From the NCBI RefSeq assembly GCF_016859285.1, contig NW_024401802.1, forward strand, positions 96,001 through 160,000: DNA of 64,000 nt, read 5' to 3'. The DNA comes from Xiphias gladius. Its lineage: Eukaryota > Chordata > Actinopteri > Istiophoriformes > Xiphiidae. Shown here piece after piece: positions 10,901 through 22,640 of this stretch (positions within the stretch are counted from its first letter, which is position 1; every line of letters begins with the position of its first letter). The notes beneath the pieces were generated by a model, which ran no database searches, had not been told where the DNA came from, and worked only from the letters and a program-made list of their open reading frames with translations. A program made the translations under genes and the position numbers.

Positions 10901-11383
10901 ATCGTAAATTTACTATGTTGCTCTATTCTGTGCACTTGACATATCTTGTTTAGTCTGTCCATCCTGGAAGAGGGATCCCTCCTAAGTTTCGCCTTGTGAG
11001 CTATCTTCCATTTCTTTTACCCTGTGAGAGGGTTTTTTGAAGAGATTATCCTCATCCGGTTCGAGGGTCTAAGGACAGAGAGTGTTGTATGCTGTACAGA
11101 TTGTAAAGGCCCTTGAGGCAGATTTGTGACTTGTGATATTGGGCTATATAAATGCAATTTACATGACCCTTCGGACCTTTATAACATGATTGTTGGCACC
11201 AGATGGCAGACACTGCAGTTCTGAACACATGATCATAGTGCTGCTTTTATCCTGCAGGTGTCACCAGAGTCCAGGGATCCAGTGCTCGAGCTGAAGCTAA
11301 CAGACATGTTGGCAGAGCAGCAGTCTGTTGGTGCGGACAGCAAGGAGACAAAGGACCACACCACACACGCACACACACCATAG
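6799..11383 (+). CDS. mrps23: Mitochondrial ribosomal protein S23 (mS23), complete five-exon gene
   Basis: mS23 is a structural protein of the mitochondrial small ribosomal subunit and acts in the matrix in mitochondrial translation. Five exons join in phase: 6799-6842, 7548-7727, 8822-8899, 9199-9322 and 11258-11383. They give 552 bases, 183 residues plus stop, close to the human length of 190. The protein opens MAGSRLERFGTVFTRVRDLM. It contains the family blocks KPIWYDVYQAFPP (about 30-42), ILYREDEVRAKFYEQYG (about 67-83), STCQRFVDKYTEL (about 97-109) and FEQTGKALLTEGIVLRRRG (about 120-138), all in the order seen in vertebrate MRPS23. Every intron is GT-AG. The start follows the conserved MAGSRLE N-terminus and has G at +4. 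The last codons (DHTTHAHTP) are CA-repeat-like and look newly evolved. The gene converges on msi2. Confidence 0.96.
7548..7727 (+). CDS. mrps23: mrps23 exon 2
   Basis: The acceptor TTGACAG ends at 7547 and the donor GTAAGT begins at 7728. It supplies the most conserved part of the protein, VRDLMRSGVIKPTEKPIWYD through EILYREDEVRA. Exon length is 180 bases, with two bases left over for exon 3. Confidence 0.96.
7926..7980. repeat. (AC)n microsatellite in mrps23 intron 2
   Basis: An uninterrupted CA/AC dinucleotide tract of roughly 24 units. It produces a spurious Thr-His open frame and is not coding. Confidence 0.95.
8822..8899 (+). CDS. mrps23: mrps23 exon 3
   Basis: The acceptor TTCCAG ends at 8821 and the donor GTATGT starts at 8900. 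It codes for KFYEQYGGGPRPLDLSKSNF and on to VSTCQ plus part of Arg. The Gly-Gly-Gly turn comes from a run of eight G bases, a spot prone to slippage errors. Confidence 0.95.
9199..9322 (+). CDS. mrps23: mrps23 exon 4
   Basis: The acceptor TCCCGCAG ends at 9198 and the donor GTAAGA starts at 9323. It codes for FVDKYTELKSHRKLDDSALF, EQTGKALLTE and GIVLRRRGALP, and ends in phase 0. It matches the helical C-terminal half of vertebrate mS23. Confidence 0.96.
9355..9420. mobile_element. Possible hAT-type terminal fragment in intron 4
   Basis: The sequence TTAGGGCTGCCAC, followed by a degenerate 'GATGACTGAAATAATTAGTC' stretch, resembles the terminal repeats of fish hAT elements. No second end or transposase is evident, so this is tentative. 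Confidence 0.25.
9946..10395. mobile_element. Non-autonomous DNA element in mrps23 intron 4
   Basis: It opens with AGGGTTCCAACCCGAAGTGG, has a short (TTA)n tract, and ends near GTGACTGGAACCCC, whose complement repeats the GGGTTCCA start. The inside (GTGGCTCAAATAGCTTTGAG, GCCCAACTGGCCAGATGGTG) resembles a repeat I recall as widespread in fish genomes. No coding capacity. Confidence 0.55.
10955..11165 (+). repeat. LINE-tail/SINE-like interspersed repeat in intron 4
   Basis: The stretch from CTGTCCATCCTGGAAGAGGG to TGTGATATTGGGCTATATAA matches the conserved 3' tail shared by fish L2-type LINEs and their SINEs. It ends at the A/T-rich word typical of that tail. It sits about 90 bases before exon 5. 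Confidence 0.6.
11258..11383 (+). CDS. mrps23: mrps23 exon 5 and stop
   Basis: The acceptor CCTGCAG ends at 11257. It codes for VSPESRDPVLELKLTDMLAE and QQSVGADSKE, then a CA-repeat-derived tail TKDHTTHAHTP and TAG. The C-terminus of mS23 is poorly conserved between vertebrates, so the repetitive tail is tolerable. Confidence 0.92.
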   Translation: MSPESRDPVLELKLTDMLAEQQSVGADSKETKDHTTHAHTP

Positions 11384-11762
11384 GCCTCAGCAACTCAAGA
11401 ACCATTGGATGAGCTGCAGAATCTCCACTCAAGATATGATGTGTGACCGACTTTTAGAAGCTGTGGTTCTGTTTTGCTGCTCCTATGGATGTGACGGGCA
11501 TCTGTAGAAAAAGGCTTTGCCACAAAGTCATGACAACCAGCTCAACCAACACCGAGATCTACACTCTGGACTATTTGAATGCAAGCTTCATGTTTTCTAG
11601 ACTGATGTCACTTAAATGTAAATTCCCACAGCATCACTGCACCACTAGCAGGCTGTTGTCATTAAAAGATCAAAGAGCCACAAAACCTGAGTCTACATTG
11701 TAGCAGAGAATGGCCCCCAAAAAAACCTGTAAATAGTCCATTCACATACGTTGTTTTTATAC

Positions 11763-11779
11763 GTGTGTGTGTGTGTGTG

Positions 11780-11812
<33 letters not shown>
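11763..11812. repeat. Compound (GT)n(TA)n microsatellite in mrps23 3' UTR region
   Basis: About 13 GT units are followed directly by about 11 TA units. It lies between the mrps23 stop and its likely polyadenylation signal. Confidence 0.95.
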
Positions 11813-11869
11813 CCAGTGAAAAACTAAATGGTACAAAGGTCAGTAGTAAACTGCCCAAGGTGACAAAAA

Positions 11870-11875
11870 AATAAA
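11870..11875 (+). terminator. mrps23: Candidate mrps23 polyadenylation signal
   Basis: AATAAA lies 487 bases after the stop. A weaker ATTAAA lies at about 11661. I cannot tell which is used. Confidence 0.4.
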
Positions 11876-12059
11876 TGAAACCTTGAAAGTTAATGCTAAC
11901 AGTTCAGCAGCTTGATGACATATAAACCCTGTGTCTGTACAAAGACAATGTTGGAACAAACTGCGTTACTACACCCTCTGATGCATTATTAGAACAATAC
12001 TGTACCACAGGAAGTAGGACTGTATATTTCTATCCTACTGTCGAGAAAAAAGCAAGTAA

Positions 12060-12300
12060 CAAGGAAGACAGACTGGTCGGTCAGGGTTTCATTCTACAGC
12101 AAAACAATGACCCAGAACACTAAAAGAAAAGAACGGGGGCTTTACATGAGGGAAGACCAGCACAGTCTCCAGACCCAAACTCCTTGGAGCTGGTCTGGGA
12201 TGAACTAGACAGACGGTGAAAGCAAAGCAACCTGAAGGTGCAATACATTGGAGGGAACTTCCATTCAGCTACAACATTTAAAAATGGTACCTGGTTTTAA
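12060..12300 (+). pseudogene. Tc1-like transposase 3' fragment
   Basis: The frame reads ILQQNNDPEH, a decayed form of the Tc1 'FQQDNDPKH' block that carries the second catalytic Asp. It is followed by degenerate 'SPD.N..E..WDELD', the PDLNPIE..W block. Stops and frameshifts show it is dead. Only about 240 bases survive. Confidence 0.65.
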
Positions 12301-15300
12301 CGTTGTTGCTGATCAGTGTAAACAACAGACTGGGTAACCATGACAAAATTTATCTGGTGGAAATTGGTCATATGATACATGACATTCTTTAATTAAAGAA
12401 TGTTTCCTTTTAACTAGTCATAAGAGCAACACAGGTGGTATTACCAGTAGGTTTTCATCCTTTTTTATGACATGACCTTGAAGTTTACATCCTGCCTTTC
12501 ACAAAGAAAACTATCCATCTCTTCTCTGTGCCTGAACAAAGTGAAGAAATGATATTTGTCAGCTTAATGGAATGGCTGATTGTGTCACTGTGAGAGAGAA
12601 AGCAATTCTGCAGTTGATAGTCAAGCTGGGCCGAAGCCCACATCCTAATGAACACACAGGAGGAGGAAGTAACCAAAGCAATAGAGGAAAGAGGAGCTCA
12701 CTGTTGTCTGTCAGTACTCCTGAAGGTGGGAAACAAACTGCCTCTCTCTCTGGTAACATTCCTCTTTGCTTTCAGAATGGATGATTTTGGTTAGGATCAG
12801 GTTTTGTTTTTTTCCTTGAGTTCATTCTTTTATTCACTTTCTCTCATACTTTAAGGAAAGTTTTTCATAATCTTGTATATATTACTGTGTTTTACTGGCT
12901 GGAAGCCAGTAGCTTCTGCTATTAGGCAGTAGTTCTGGGTTCAGCAAACATTTTCTATTGGGCCATTATGTAGCCTGTTGTCTCCAAGCAGTTTCCAGTG
13001 CTGGAATCAAACAGACTGACCCAGTTCTTTTGTAGTGAATTGATCAAACACAAATGTATTTAGGATATGCGATAGCAAAATATAAATTAAAAGTAGTACA
13101 GGTGTTAAAACAGATTTTGACTCAGGATCCCTTCAACAAGACAAGGCCACATGATTAGGCAATAAATGGAGGACCCGCCTAAGTAGATATTGTCGTTTAT
13201 TGGTGCAAAACAAATTTGCAATTGATCAAATTACAGGAAAGCATTTAACGCACAGCAAGCCTGAGGCCCTTGGGGGTCTGGGACCCAGGGGCAGTTGTTT
13301 GCTTCACCTAGTTGGTAACGAGCCTTGCTAAGGGCGAGGTGTTGTGGTGCGGTGGCCAAGCAATCAGTTGTTTGTCTCCTGTCATATCGCATTTAGCGCA
13401 TCTAAGTTCTAAGTACTTCAATGAACAGGAGTAAAATATGAAAAAAATGCTGCGGCTCATAATGGATATTTGCATTTTAAAAGCCTGTTGGTCCTTCCTA
13501 GAGGATCATCTGTGTTTCTACAGCTTTATGTTTAAGGACTTTCAGTTAAAGTACATGTTTCAGTAGGTTGTTGAGTACAGCAGTGATTGGTGTGGAAGCC
13601 TTTCACATGTTCAGCAAATAGGGATCCATTTTAATTTAGACAACATAATTCCTCCTCTGAAGACAAAAAATCAGCAGATGAAACTAGTCGCTTTTTCTTA
13701 ATTCACAGTATGTTCACCTTTAACAGGCTGAATATAAGGAAATATAATTTTCATAGTCATGTATTTGTTCAAAATAAATGAAAATAAAAATAGACTTTGA
13801 ATTCCTCAGTGTCTTTGTCCTCTGGCACAAAGACTGCTGTCACAATGATATCATCGTGCAGACTGTGCATCATTGTGGAATAACTGTTTTTCCTTTTTCA
13901 TCACTTATGATAAGGCACAGAATGCCACTCACTTTGATAGACAGCTGTTCACCTTTGTAGAAGGCAGGTGGTGCAGAATGTGAAAGATCATGTCTCTTTT
14001 TTCGCATTCGATAGGCCAATTGCAGCTGATATCAGCGGTTTGATTCGCTGTGCATTTCAAACTTCACACACGTTTAAAATCATCTCATATGTTTTTTCTT
14101 TGCCTGAGAGGCTTAGTATTTCTATCCTGCACATAGTTTTACCTCACACATTCCGTCACAGTCCTAATAAAAAAGTCTCTGTTCTTAGCTGTCATTATTA
14201 TGCTCTGACCTTTGTCGGGCAGTAAGGCCTTACTTAGTAAGGCATAGCAGTAATGTGATTAAGTAGTGTAAGGGATTACAATTTGAAATACAGTACAGTC
14301 ATTAATTCCAGGCATGTTCCATTTCTTTTACACGTGAGAGTCGGCTTGTTCACTGTCTTACTGGGAGTTTTTGACTCAGGGTTGATGTCAGCTTTGGTCT
14401 CTGTGTGTTCAGTGGGCAGGCTGGTCTGGGACATGGCTGAGGTGGGGGGGCAGCCTCTACCAAAACAGGAGACATGCGATTCCAGGTAATTCCAAAGTTG
14501 TCTTATTTAAATGTTGTGTGTTCTTGGCCGGCTGATGTGCTTAATGTTAGCCGAAGATACATCTACATTATCAGAGTTGAAGGGTATGTACAGAGCCTCT
14601 GATGCGGGGACTTTTGGAGAGCTGTGCGCAGTCATTGAAGCTAAGCTCCCCCCCGATGGTTGATAAATCCCTCCAAATTGTAGGGCTGCTGGGTTGTTAA
14701 ACTGCAATGTTTTGATATCTTTTCTATATGTGTTGAATACAAAAGATTTGACGTGTGGTTGTGGAGGATTTGGAGTTGTTAAAAGGCACCTTTGATGGAG
14801 CTGACAGCTGAGTAACCAAAGTAAAGTGACAAGTATTGTAATGTTACTTTTGCTGCTGAGTACTTAGTAAAGTACATTCTGATGAGTTTTCCCTAATTTG
14901 TGGCAGCCATGTCAAAGGAGTAGTAAACTGGGGGATTTTATCAGGAAAGGTCCTTTTGTTGTTTGCGTTAAAGATAAAATATAAAAATAAAAATAAAATT
15001 TGGGAAACTAAAAGTTCTAGTGTACCTGCAGAGTCAGGGTGAACTATAGCAGTCATCCCTAGAGCTACAGTGTTTGGGGTGTTTATTCAAACTTCACATG
15101 GGTAAGTAAGCTGAATTGCACTTTTACTTTTTTTTCACACACTAAAGCTGGTAAAATGGTCAGCTGTATTAAAAAGAGCACTGGGACCATACTCATTGGT
15201 CTGGATTAAAACAAAAGTACCTGATTCTCGCATTTTTTAATAGGACATCCAAGGAACTCGAATAATTTCTTTAAGTTTTCCTTACAATAACCACTGAAGT

Positions 15301-15350
15301 CCATAAAAATCTTGTTTTCAAATATTAAGTTTTTATTCATAATGTTTAAT
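12301..15350. other. Intergenic DNA, no gene recognised
   Basis: The short open frames here lack splice signals or domain content. A patch at about 13240-13370 holds a near-palindromic word, CCCTTGGGGGTCTGGGACCC, that looks repeat-derived. The rest is unremarkable AT-rich sequence. Confidence 0.5.
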
Positions 15351-15354
15351 GTTC

Positions 15355-16700
15355 ATGGCTAAATAATTTATTTATATAACACTTTTCAAGCATAAGCAAG
15401 AAGTGCTCTCCAGATTAAAATGATGAAAAACTAAAAAAATATGAAAAAAATGTAAGACCCTTGTATGATATACAAGAAATAGAAACATAAGAGCACATCC
15501 AGTATATCTGGTAGCACTGAGCCCATACATAAATCAGTTGAAAGTACAAGTGCTAATAAAAAGAAATAAGTTCATATATAAGGCAGATAAAATGCAGATG
15601 AAAGAAACAAGATCATATAAAGCAGAGAGGTATATTTGTGTATTGGAGAGACCATCATGTCGTACATCATATGGTACTTCAGCAGCATAGTGAGTGATTG
15701 GACAGTAGCTGCAGCACCTGTCCCAATCAAATCCATCCACTGACATGACTGACAGGGGAGGGCCCTGGGTCAGAGCAATGTTACTTGGCTTTGAGAACAT
15801 TGGTATGTGTAGGCCATCTTGTAAAAGTGAGTTTTGAGGAGGCATTTAAAAGCTGCAGCAAGGTCTGCTGATCTCACACTGAGGGCAAAGCTGTTCCAAA
15901 ACTGAGGAGCCATCCTCAGTGGATGGATAAGGGGTGAGAAGTTCTTTACGTTCAATTTTTTTTCTGAAATTAGTGAGCAACCAGTGCAGTGGAGCTAAAA
16001 TTGGAGTGATATGACAGGACCTCTCTGATTAAGTTAATAATCTGGCTGGTGAATTCTGGATAAATTGCAGTTGTGAGACTGAGCGGTGTTTAAAAAGGTA
16101 AAACATAAATTACTGTAGTCCAGGTGTGACCATACAAAAGCCTGTATAACTTTTTCTGTGTAATTGAAATTGAGCATGTGTCTAATTTGGAAATGTTTCT
16201 TAGTTGATAAAAACATACTTGCATTATAGTCCTACTATGTTGCTCAAAGGACAGATGGCTATGAAAAGTTACCCGAGGTTCTTTGCTATGGACTAGGCAT
16301 CGTTGCTAACTGAACCAAAGGAGGACTGTATCTGTATTTTGTAATGTTCTGTACCAACAGGAATTCAGTATTGTTAGACCATTTAGTTCATGTGGTTTAA
16401 TGTGTGTATCACTGGTGTAACAGTGAAAAGAGATATGGTGTCAAATGGCATGTCCAGGGGCTAACATGCACAGTGAGAATAAAATTGCTCCTAGAATAGA
16501 TCCTTGGATGATGCAAGCCGTAGAAGATTTAAAGCCCTGGACGGAGACAAAAATAGGTTAGAGGGGAACCACGTTAGCAAAGCTCAAGTGATTCCATTTC
16601 TTCAGTCTCTCAATAAGAATTTTGCTCTCTACGGTGTAGGAGGTGGCACTTAGGTCCAGAGCAGTGTCCAGAGTCTGCAGCCATTAATAAGTAATTTATC
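15355..16700 (-). mobile_element. L2-like LINE, reverse-transcriptase half to 3' tail, degenerate
   Basis: On the minus strand the blocks come in the right order. LDLSATSYTVESKILIERL is the decayed palm region. IQGSILGAILFSLCMLAPGH is the 'GVPQGSILGP' block. FHCYTSDT replaces the catalytic YADD. Next come TEKVIQAFVWSHLDYSNLCF, then PLIHPLRMAPQFWNSFALSV and FKCLLKTHFYKMAY. The element ends in an A/T-rich tail near 15355. Several stops and the lost catalytic Asp make it inactive. Confidence 0.8.
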
Positions 16701-18590
16701 ACTCAAAGGAGAGTTATGTCAGTGTTATTTAGCTTTCACAAACCACTCTGGAATTTTTCTATGATATTCTTGTTCCTTGGTGCCTCTAGCAGTTGTGTCA
16801 AAACTACTTTCTCTAATATTATTATTTATGTATATAATATTATTTGCAACTTAGAAATTGGCCGAAGGTTTTCAATGTCAGAAGCAGCTCAGCAAGTAAA
16901 TGAGCAATGATCAAAGTTTAAGTGTGGCAAAACAAAACATAAGATGTTCTTTTTTAGTTTTAGATGGGTTTTTGAGTTCAACACTCAAAAACCCATTTGC
17001 TTCAACAGGACTGGGGTTGGTGTGATCAGATTCGCTTTACAGTGGCCTGGCTTCATGGACGAAAACCCCATCAGCTGTTATCAGATTTTCGTTTCAAATA
17101 TTGATTGGCTGATTATTACACATAACTTTTTTCCATCTGAGCCTCGTCCACTTCACACTAGTGAGAAAAGCACAGAGACAAGATAATACAGAGGCATAAA
17201 TCTCTCTCGTGACATTACTAAAACTGTTGTAACTTAACAGAAGACTTTGTGTTCATGTGGGACTCCATCATTCATTTTAAGAAGCTGATAAAGAAACTAG
17301 GTTTTAGGGGCCTTTAAACTGTTTTTCATGCTTTAGTTGCCACAAGCAGATATTGTAGGAAAAACAAATGAAATACACTGACTTTGCAGAAGACTGTTTC
17401 CCAAATTTTAAACATAATTGGATTGTGGAAAAAACAAAAAAACAAAAGAAAAAATGAAAAAAAAAACCTTTTCCATTTCCCTCACTTTGCGCTTACTTTT
17501 TTCTCTTTTTACACACACCTACATAATGTATATTGAAAAAGGACTGTGAACAACATTTACATATACAAAATATATTAAAAAATAAAAACATAAAAGTAAA
17601 AGTGAAATAAATAAAGCATACATTTCATCCCTCAGGTTCATTTATATCTTATAATGTATACCATTACATATAAACACTTCTCAGAGTGTATGTTATTTTT
17701 TCTGATTCCAAACAATGTTTTTAAGTCAGACATTCCTATTTGGGTTATCACTTTTTTCCACTTCGGAACAATAAGTAGCTTTACTGTACTTGTAACCTAC
17801 ACATATCTAATCATTGATACTGGTTTGCTCTTTAAGTACAATTCTGTGATTGTAAGTGAAACAAAAGTACCTTGCATTTAATATTTTTGAGATTTTATTA
17901 ATAACCTCCTTCCAAAACTATTGTTTTATTAGCACAGCCCACAAACAATGAATGAGAGTACCTTGAGATATGTTACATTTAAAATAAATATATATTAATA
18001 AATATTTTCATATTTATGTAGTTTATTGAGAGTTACATAAGTCTAGTTGTGTTTGTGCTTGAGCCTTAACACATGCTTCCCTCCCCCCTCCTTTAATGGA
18101 CATTTCCTCTTTTAGCTCCAGCCTTTAGTCTGAGGTTTTGATAGAACCAGATGTAAACCAGTTAATAATGTTAAACCGCTATCCCTGCAGTTTTTTTGTG
18201 ATAAATATTCTCAAAGATGAAAGTGTGGGCCTTTCCAATGATTTTTTTGTGCAAATATTGAAAGAAGTGTTTCTTTGAAATGTTACACATTGCTGTGATT
18301 TTCTTGAAGCTCATAAATGTATCATCTCTCTATGATTCATAAACCTTTCATTGACTGCAACTGAAAGCCCATGTAGGATGTGCCCACAAATCTGACTAAA
18401 AACTAGATAATGTGTCACCTATATTTATGTACTTCTTTATTTCATGCCCTTCTTTTATCAAGTCAAGCATAATAGGGTTGGCTGTGTTTTACCCAGGTAT
18501 TTGTCTTTACTTTCAATTTTTTGATCATATGTTCCTATAGCAATTACCAGAGGCTGTGCCGAGGTAAATAAGAGTGGAGTGGTGATCTTA
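16701..18590. other. Intergenic DNA, no gene recognised
   Basis: No coding or repeat family could be named, apart from the short hairpin at 16964-16996 and A-rich tracts at 17430-17465 and 17575-17620. Confidence 0.5.
16964..16996. repeat. Perfect 14-bp inverted repeat, 5-nt loop
   Basis: Arms 16964-16977 (ATGGGTTTTTGAGT) and 16983-16996 are exact reverse complements. Confidence 0.85.
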
Positions 18591-18599
18591 AGTGGTTCA

Positions 18600-18930
18600 G
18601 AGCCTAGATCTTAACTTGAGTTATGAGACTAGTATGCAATAATCTAATCCAAATATATAATTATTTTCCAACACCAAAGAGGAGATTGTATCAAAAACAT
18701 AGGGCCACTCAGCCCTGTCAAAGGCCTTCTCCACATCAAGCGAGAGAAGGGCTGTGTCTGGTTCTTCCTTTTGGTTTAGCTTGTCTCTCCCTTATAAAAC
18801 CATTTAATCTTTTCCCACCAAGCAGGGTAATACAGCCTCCAGCCTCTTTGCAAGAATTTTACAGCAAATTTTGGTATAATAGTTTACTCGACTTATACAA
18901 TGCAATATTAAGCTCATCTAGAAATTCTGC
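18600..18930 (-). pseudogene. L1-type LINE reverse-transcriptase fragment
   Basis: Minus-strand translation gives KILAKRLEAVLP, then [20 protein letters not shown] and VFDTI. This is the first catalytic block of L1 reverse transcriptase (the 'LDxEKAFDRVxWxYL' motif). The frame is interrupted between blocks, so it is a dead fragment. Its edges are unclear and it may extend to about 19160. Confidence 0.8.
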
Positions 18931-19212
18931 TCGAGTGATCAGATTTATAGAGATTCCCAAAGAAGTCTTTGAACGCTTTATTTATCTCCATAAATTCTAT
19001 TTCCTTTTGCATCTTGTATTTTAGCAACTACCCTTCCAGTTTGCTGAAGTTTGCTTTGCCAAGCAAGGAGCCTGCTAGGTTTTTCTCTAAATCCGTTTAA
19101 GCCTAATCAAATTTGCAACAGCCTTATCAGCTGCAAGATTCTATATCTTGGCAATAATAATTCTTTGTCCAATTCTGAGCTATTATGCCCCCTCTTTTAT
19201 ATGCCCCTCTAA

Positions 19213-20020
19213 AATACAGTGAGCAGGTCAAGAATCTTGGAGTCTTTCTTGATGCTGATTTTAACTTTGACAGTCTGTCAGTAAGATAGGTAACTGAGCT
19301 TCCTAACAGTTAAAGAACATATCATAACATATCAAATGTTGGAGATTTTGCATTTCAAGCAGATTCTGGAAAAACTGGTTCATCATTCATTTCTAGCAGA
19401 TTGGATTACTGTAATGGTCTTTTCTCTGGACTACCAAAACAGTCAATTTCAAGGCTGCAGCTCATTCAGAATGAAGCAGCCAGAGTCCTTACACAAACAT
19501 GCAAATAAGATCTAAATATTACAGCACTGCTTAAATTTCTTCATTGGCTCCCAGTACAACAAAGGCTTCAACTTCAAAACTCTGCTGGTGCTCTATAAAG
19601 CATTTAATGACTGGGCTCCCCAGTACACAACTGACCTGCTCACTGACTACAGTCTATCCAGACCCCACAGGTCATCTGGTGGTTGCCTTCTTACTGCACT
19701 CAGAATAAGATCCAGGACTTCGGCGGGAGCTTTTAGTTAATTTGGTTCTGCTCTGACCTGAGATCAGTCACTACTGTTTCCACATGTTTTCTCAGACCTT
19801 TGACTAACCAGTTTTTATCTGAGTGTTTGTGGCTGGACAACTGATTTTTGTTTTTCATTGTAAATTTAAAATGTTTTCTGATTTGGTGTTAAATTTCAAT
19901 TGTTGCATTTCCTTATTTTTTAAACTTTGTTCTTAAATTATTTTTTTCATTTTTCAGCACCTTGAACTGCCATTGTGTACGAAATGTGCTATGCAAATAA
20001 AATTGACTTGACTTGACTTC
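19213..20020 (+). mobile_element. LINE (L2/CR1-like) C-terminal part with (TTGAC)n tail
   Basis: On the plus strand the blocks read EQVKNLGVFLDADFNF, then [17 protein letters not shown], then LLKFLHWLPVQQRLQL, in the order of the reverse-transcriptase tail. The 3' end is AAATAAAATTGACTTGACTT, a short repeated tail typical of these elements. Frameshifts are present. Confidence 0.75.
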
Positions 20021-22390
20021 AGGAAAATCTCTCTCTTAGTCATTTTAATTTTAGAATCTAAAATTCTTACTTGCATGCTTACTTTTTGTCCTAGTAAGGC
20101 AACACCTCTGACAAAGGTCCTTGATGTGATGATATGAAACACGCATCAATTTTTATGCTACATATACCGCGGAAGCCACTGCTTGATCAGAGATGACTAT
20201 ACTATTGTAATGGCAATAAACTCTAATACTAAAGTAGCATTTAGGGACACTAGGAGAGCAGGAGACCTCTGTAGGTAAAGAACATAGATGCCCCCACACC
20301 ATATGTCCACCAAGTTCAGTTCTATAATAAAATGTACTAAAACAATTACTTTTCTTGTCCTCATATGAGTGTTATCCATTCCAGGAGACAAATCTCTCAG
20401 TGAATCCAGGGTAAAGTTGAACTCTCTCACTTAGATGTATTTGTTTATATTTGACAGGGTGGAAATATTTATAAATAAATTGTAAAAGTTAGGTCCATAA
20501 TATATTAAATCAATTTTCAATTAAACATTCCAGACATAGGATAACCTTGAACAATTAAGAATCTACCAGCTCCATTGCAACTGTTCCATTGTAGCTGATG
20601 TGTATTAATATCATTAACACAAAAGATATCTAGCAGTTTCCCCAGCTAGCACATGTGTCTACTGGGTTTACTGCAGTACAGACTGATCCCTCTTAGAATG
20701 GAGCCCTACTGCACACACCGAAAAATGGGGACAAAAATAGGCTATGTGTTCAAGAGTCTTGAGGTTCACACACTGTTGTCAGGACTCAAAGTCCTCCTGT
20801 GTTGACTTCAAATGATGAGATATTGAGTGGCTGGGAAATGTCACTGTTGACTGAAAGCTGCGGGATGTTGAGTTTCTACAGAGAGGACGTCTGTGATCAG
20901 TCCGCTACATGGTAGCAGAGCCATACCCCGGTCCCTCTCTGGTGTAGGACACTTAGCAGGTGGATTCAAAAGCATACACACAAACACACTAGATACCATG
21001 GTTCATCTAGTATTACATTCCAAGGTGTAGTGCAAAGTTTGCATTTTCTGTCTTCTGATTTAAGTAAGTATTCATAAAAAAAAAAACTGAAAAAAGAAAA
21101 AATGCAGTTAATGCTGTTGCTCTAATTCACTGTACTCATAACCCTGGACTGGTGTTCAGTTCTTACACTACACTGAAAAATCTTAATTTGGCAACAAAAA
21201 AACAAATTACTCTCAGCAAATAATTTATTTGTGAATTAGAAAAAAAACAACTATTTTAATTTTTAAATTTTAAACCTAAATATTTAGGTTTATAAATAAA
21301 TGCCATTAATTAATTACTTGAGGGGGCTGATGAGGGTCAGCACGACAGAGAGCATCCTAACAAAGTGCATCAGATGGTTGTGCCTGTGGAGGTTCCTGCA
21401 TGAGGATCTCAGGCTGGCAAAGTCTTAATTAAATTCCACTCTTTAAAAAGTATCTCTATGTAAAGGCCTCTGTCTAGTTCATTTGAATTGCAATTTCTTT
21501 TTATTATTGTAATTATACGTTATTTTTTAATCATTCTATTATTTTAAGTATATTTTCTATATGAGCTCCTTTGACCCCAGTACTTGACCTATATCTTTTT
21601 TTAGTGAAGATTTTTTTTTAAATTATCGAATACATTTATTACTACTGTTGTTCTTATCTGTAACATGTAATCTCTGTTAAGTGACCCTGCCATTTCATAT
21701 AATATTCATTTATTTAACATGTACAATACAGATAAACATAGTTACATGAGGATACCGCAACTGACAAAATGTAAGATGAAGCTCATTTGCAGCCCCTGAC
21801 CCTGGTTAGGCTTTTAAAGCTAATGTTGTCAAACAGCTTGTTTCCATTTCACAAGCAGCTTTGATGACCTGCATGGGTATGTGTGTGTATATATACTGTT
21901 GCTGGATAAAAGTGAGCCTCTTCTCTTAAAGTTCCAACTAGCAGCTCTGTCCTAACAGTGGTCCAGGTGCAGGATAAATTAGAAAATACGAGGTGCGAAA
22001 GTGGTTAAATTCACAGCAGCAGAACGGTCACTCATAGAGAGAGGTTTCTAAGAGTTGGATTTGCAGTGTCACACCCCTCGAATCAAATCCTCAATAACAG
22101 CAGACTGAGTACATCAGTGAGTCCCCATGACAGCTGAAGAGCAACAAATGTCATGCTGTGTACTGGATAACTGGCAGAAATCCGCTTCCTTCATCCACAG
22201 CCACAGCCAGTCATGGCAAATAGCACAGGATGCATATGCAGATTCTGTAGTCGCAGCACACCAGTCCAGAGAGAGAGGAGGAATGACACAGTCAGAGGTC
22301 TGAGAATTCAGGGCTGAGCCCTGACAACTAAAATGAACTAAAATGAATGTAGATGCCTCCACATAAAGCTGGAGGGGTGATGAGTGTGAA
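20021..22390. other. Intergenic DNA, no gene recognised
   Basis: No gene or named repeat is supported. The GC-richer stretch at about 20690-20960 could be an unrecognised repeat. Open frames near 22114-22362 show no recognisable protein. Confidence 0.45.
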
Positions 22391-22394
22391 AATA

Positions 22395-22640
22395 ATGTGA
22401 ATCATTTGCTGTGGCCTTCACAGTCACCAGATCTCAACCCGTGTTACACAGCACTCTCCACCACCATCATCAAAACACCATATGAGGGAACATCTTTTGG
22501 AAGAATGGTGTTCGTCCCTCCAGTGGAGTCCAGAGACTTGGGACAATTTATGCCAAGGAGCATTGGTGGGCTTTCCATTCATTTTGTCACCCATTTATAC
22601 CCACATGCTTGTGCAATTCAGGATAAATGTCTGGCATAAA
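22395..22640 (+). pseudogene. Tc1/mariner-type element fragment
   Basis: The frame contains [12 protein letters not shown], the conserved block around the third catalytic acid of Tc1-like transposases. It is followed by sequence also present at 54550-54790 on the opposite strand (CACCACCATCATCAAAACAC and the GTGGAGTCC/AGAGACTTGG region). The two are copies of one family. Confidence 0.7.

Noticed and set aside
22114..22362. 82-codon minus-strand frame with many Cys/Trp
   Set aside because: No motif; probably antisense of degraded element sequence.
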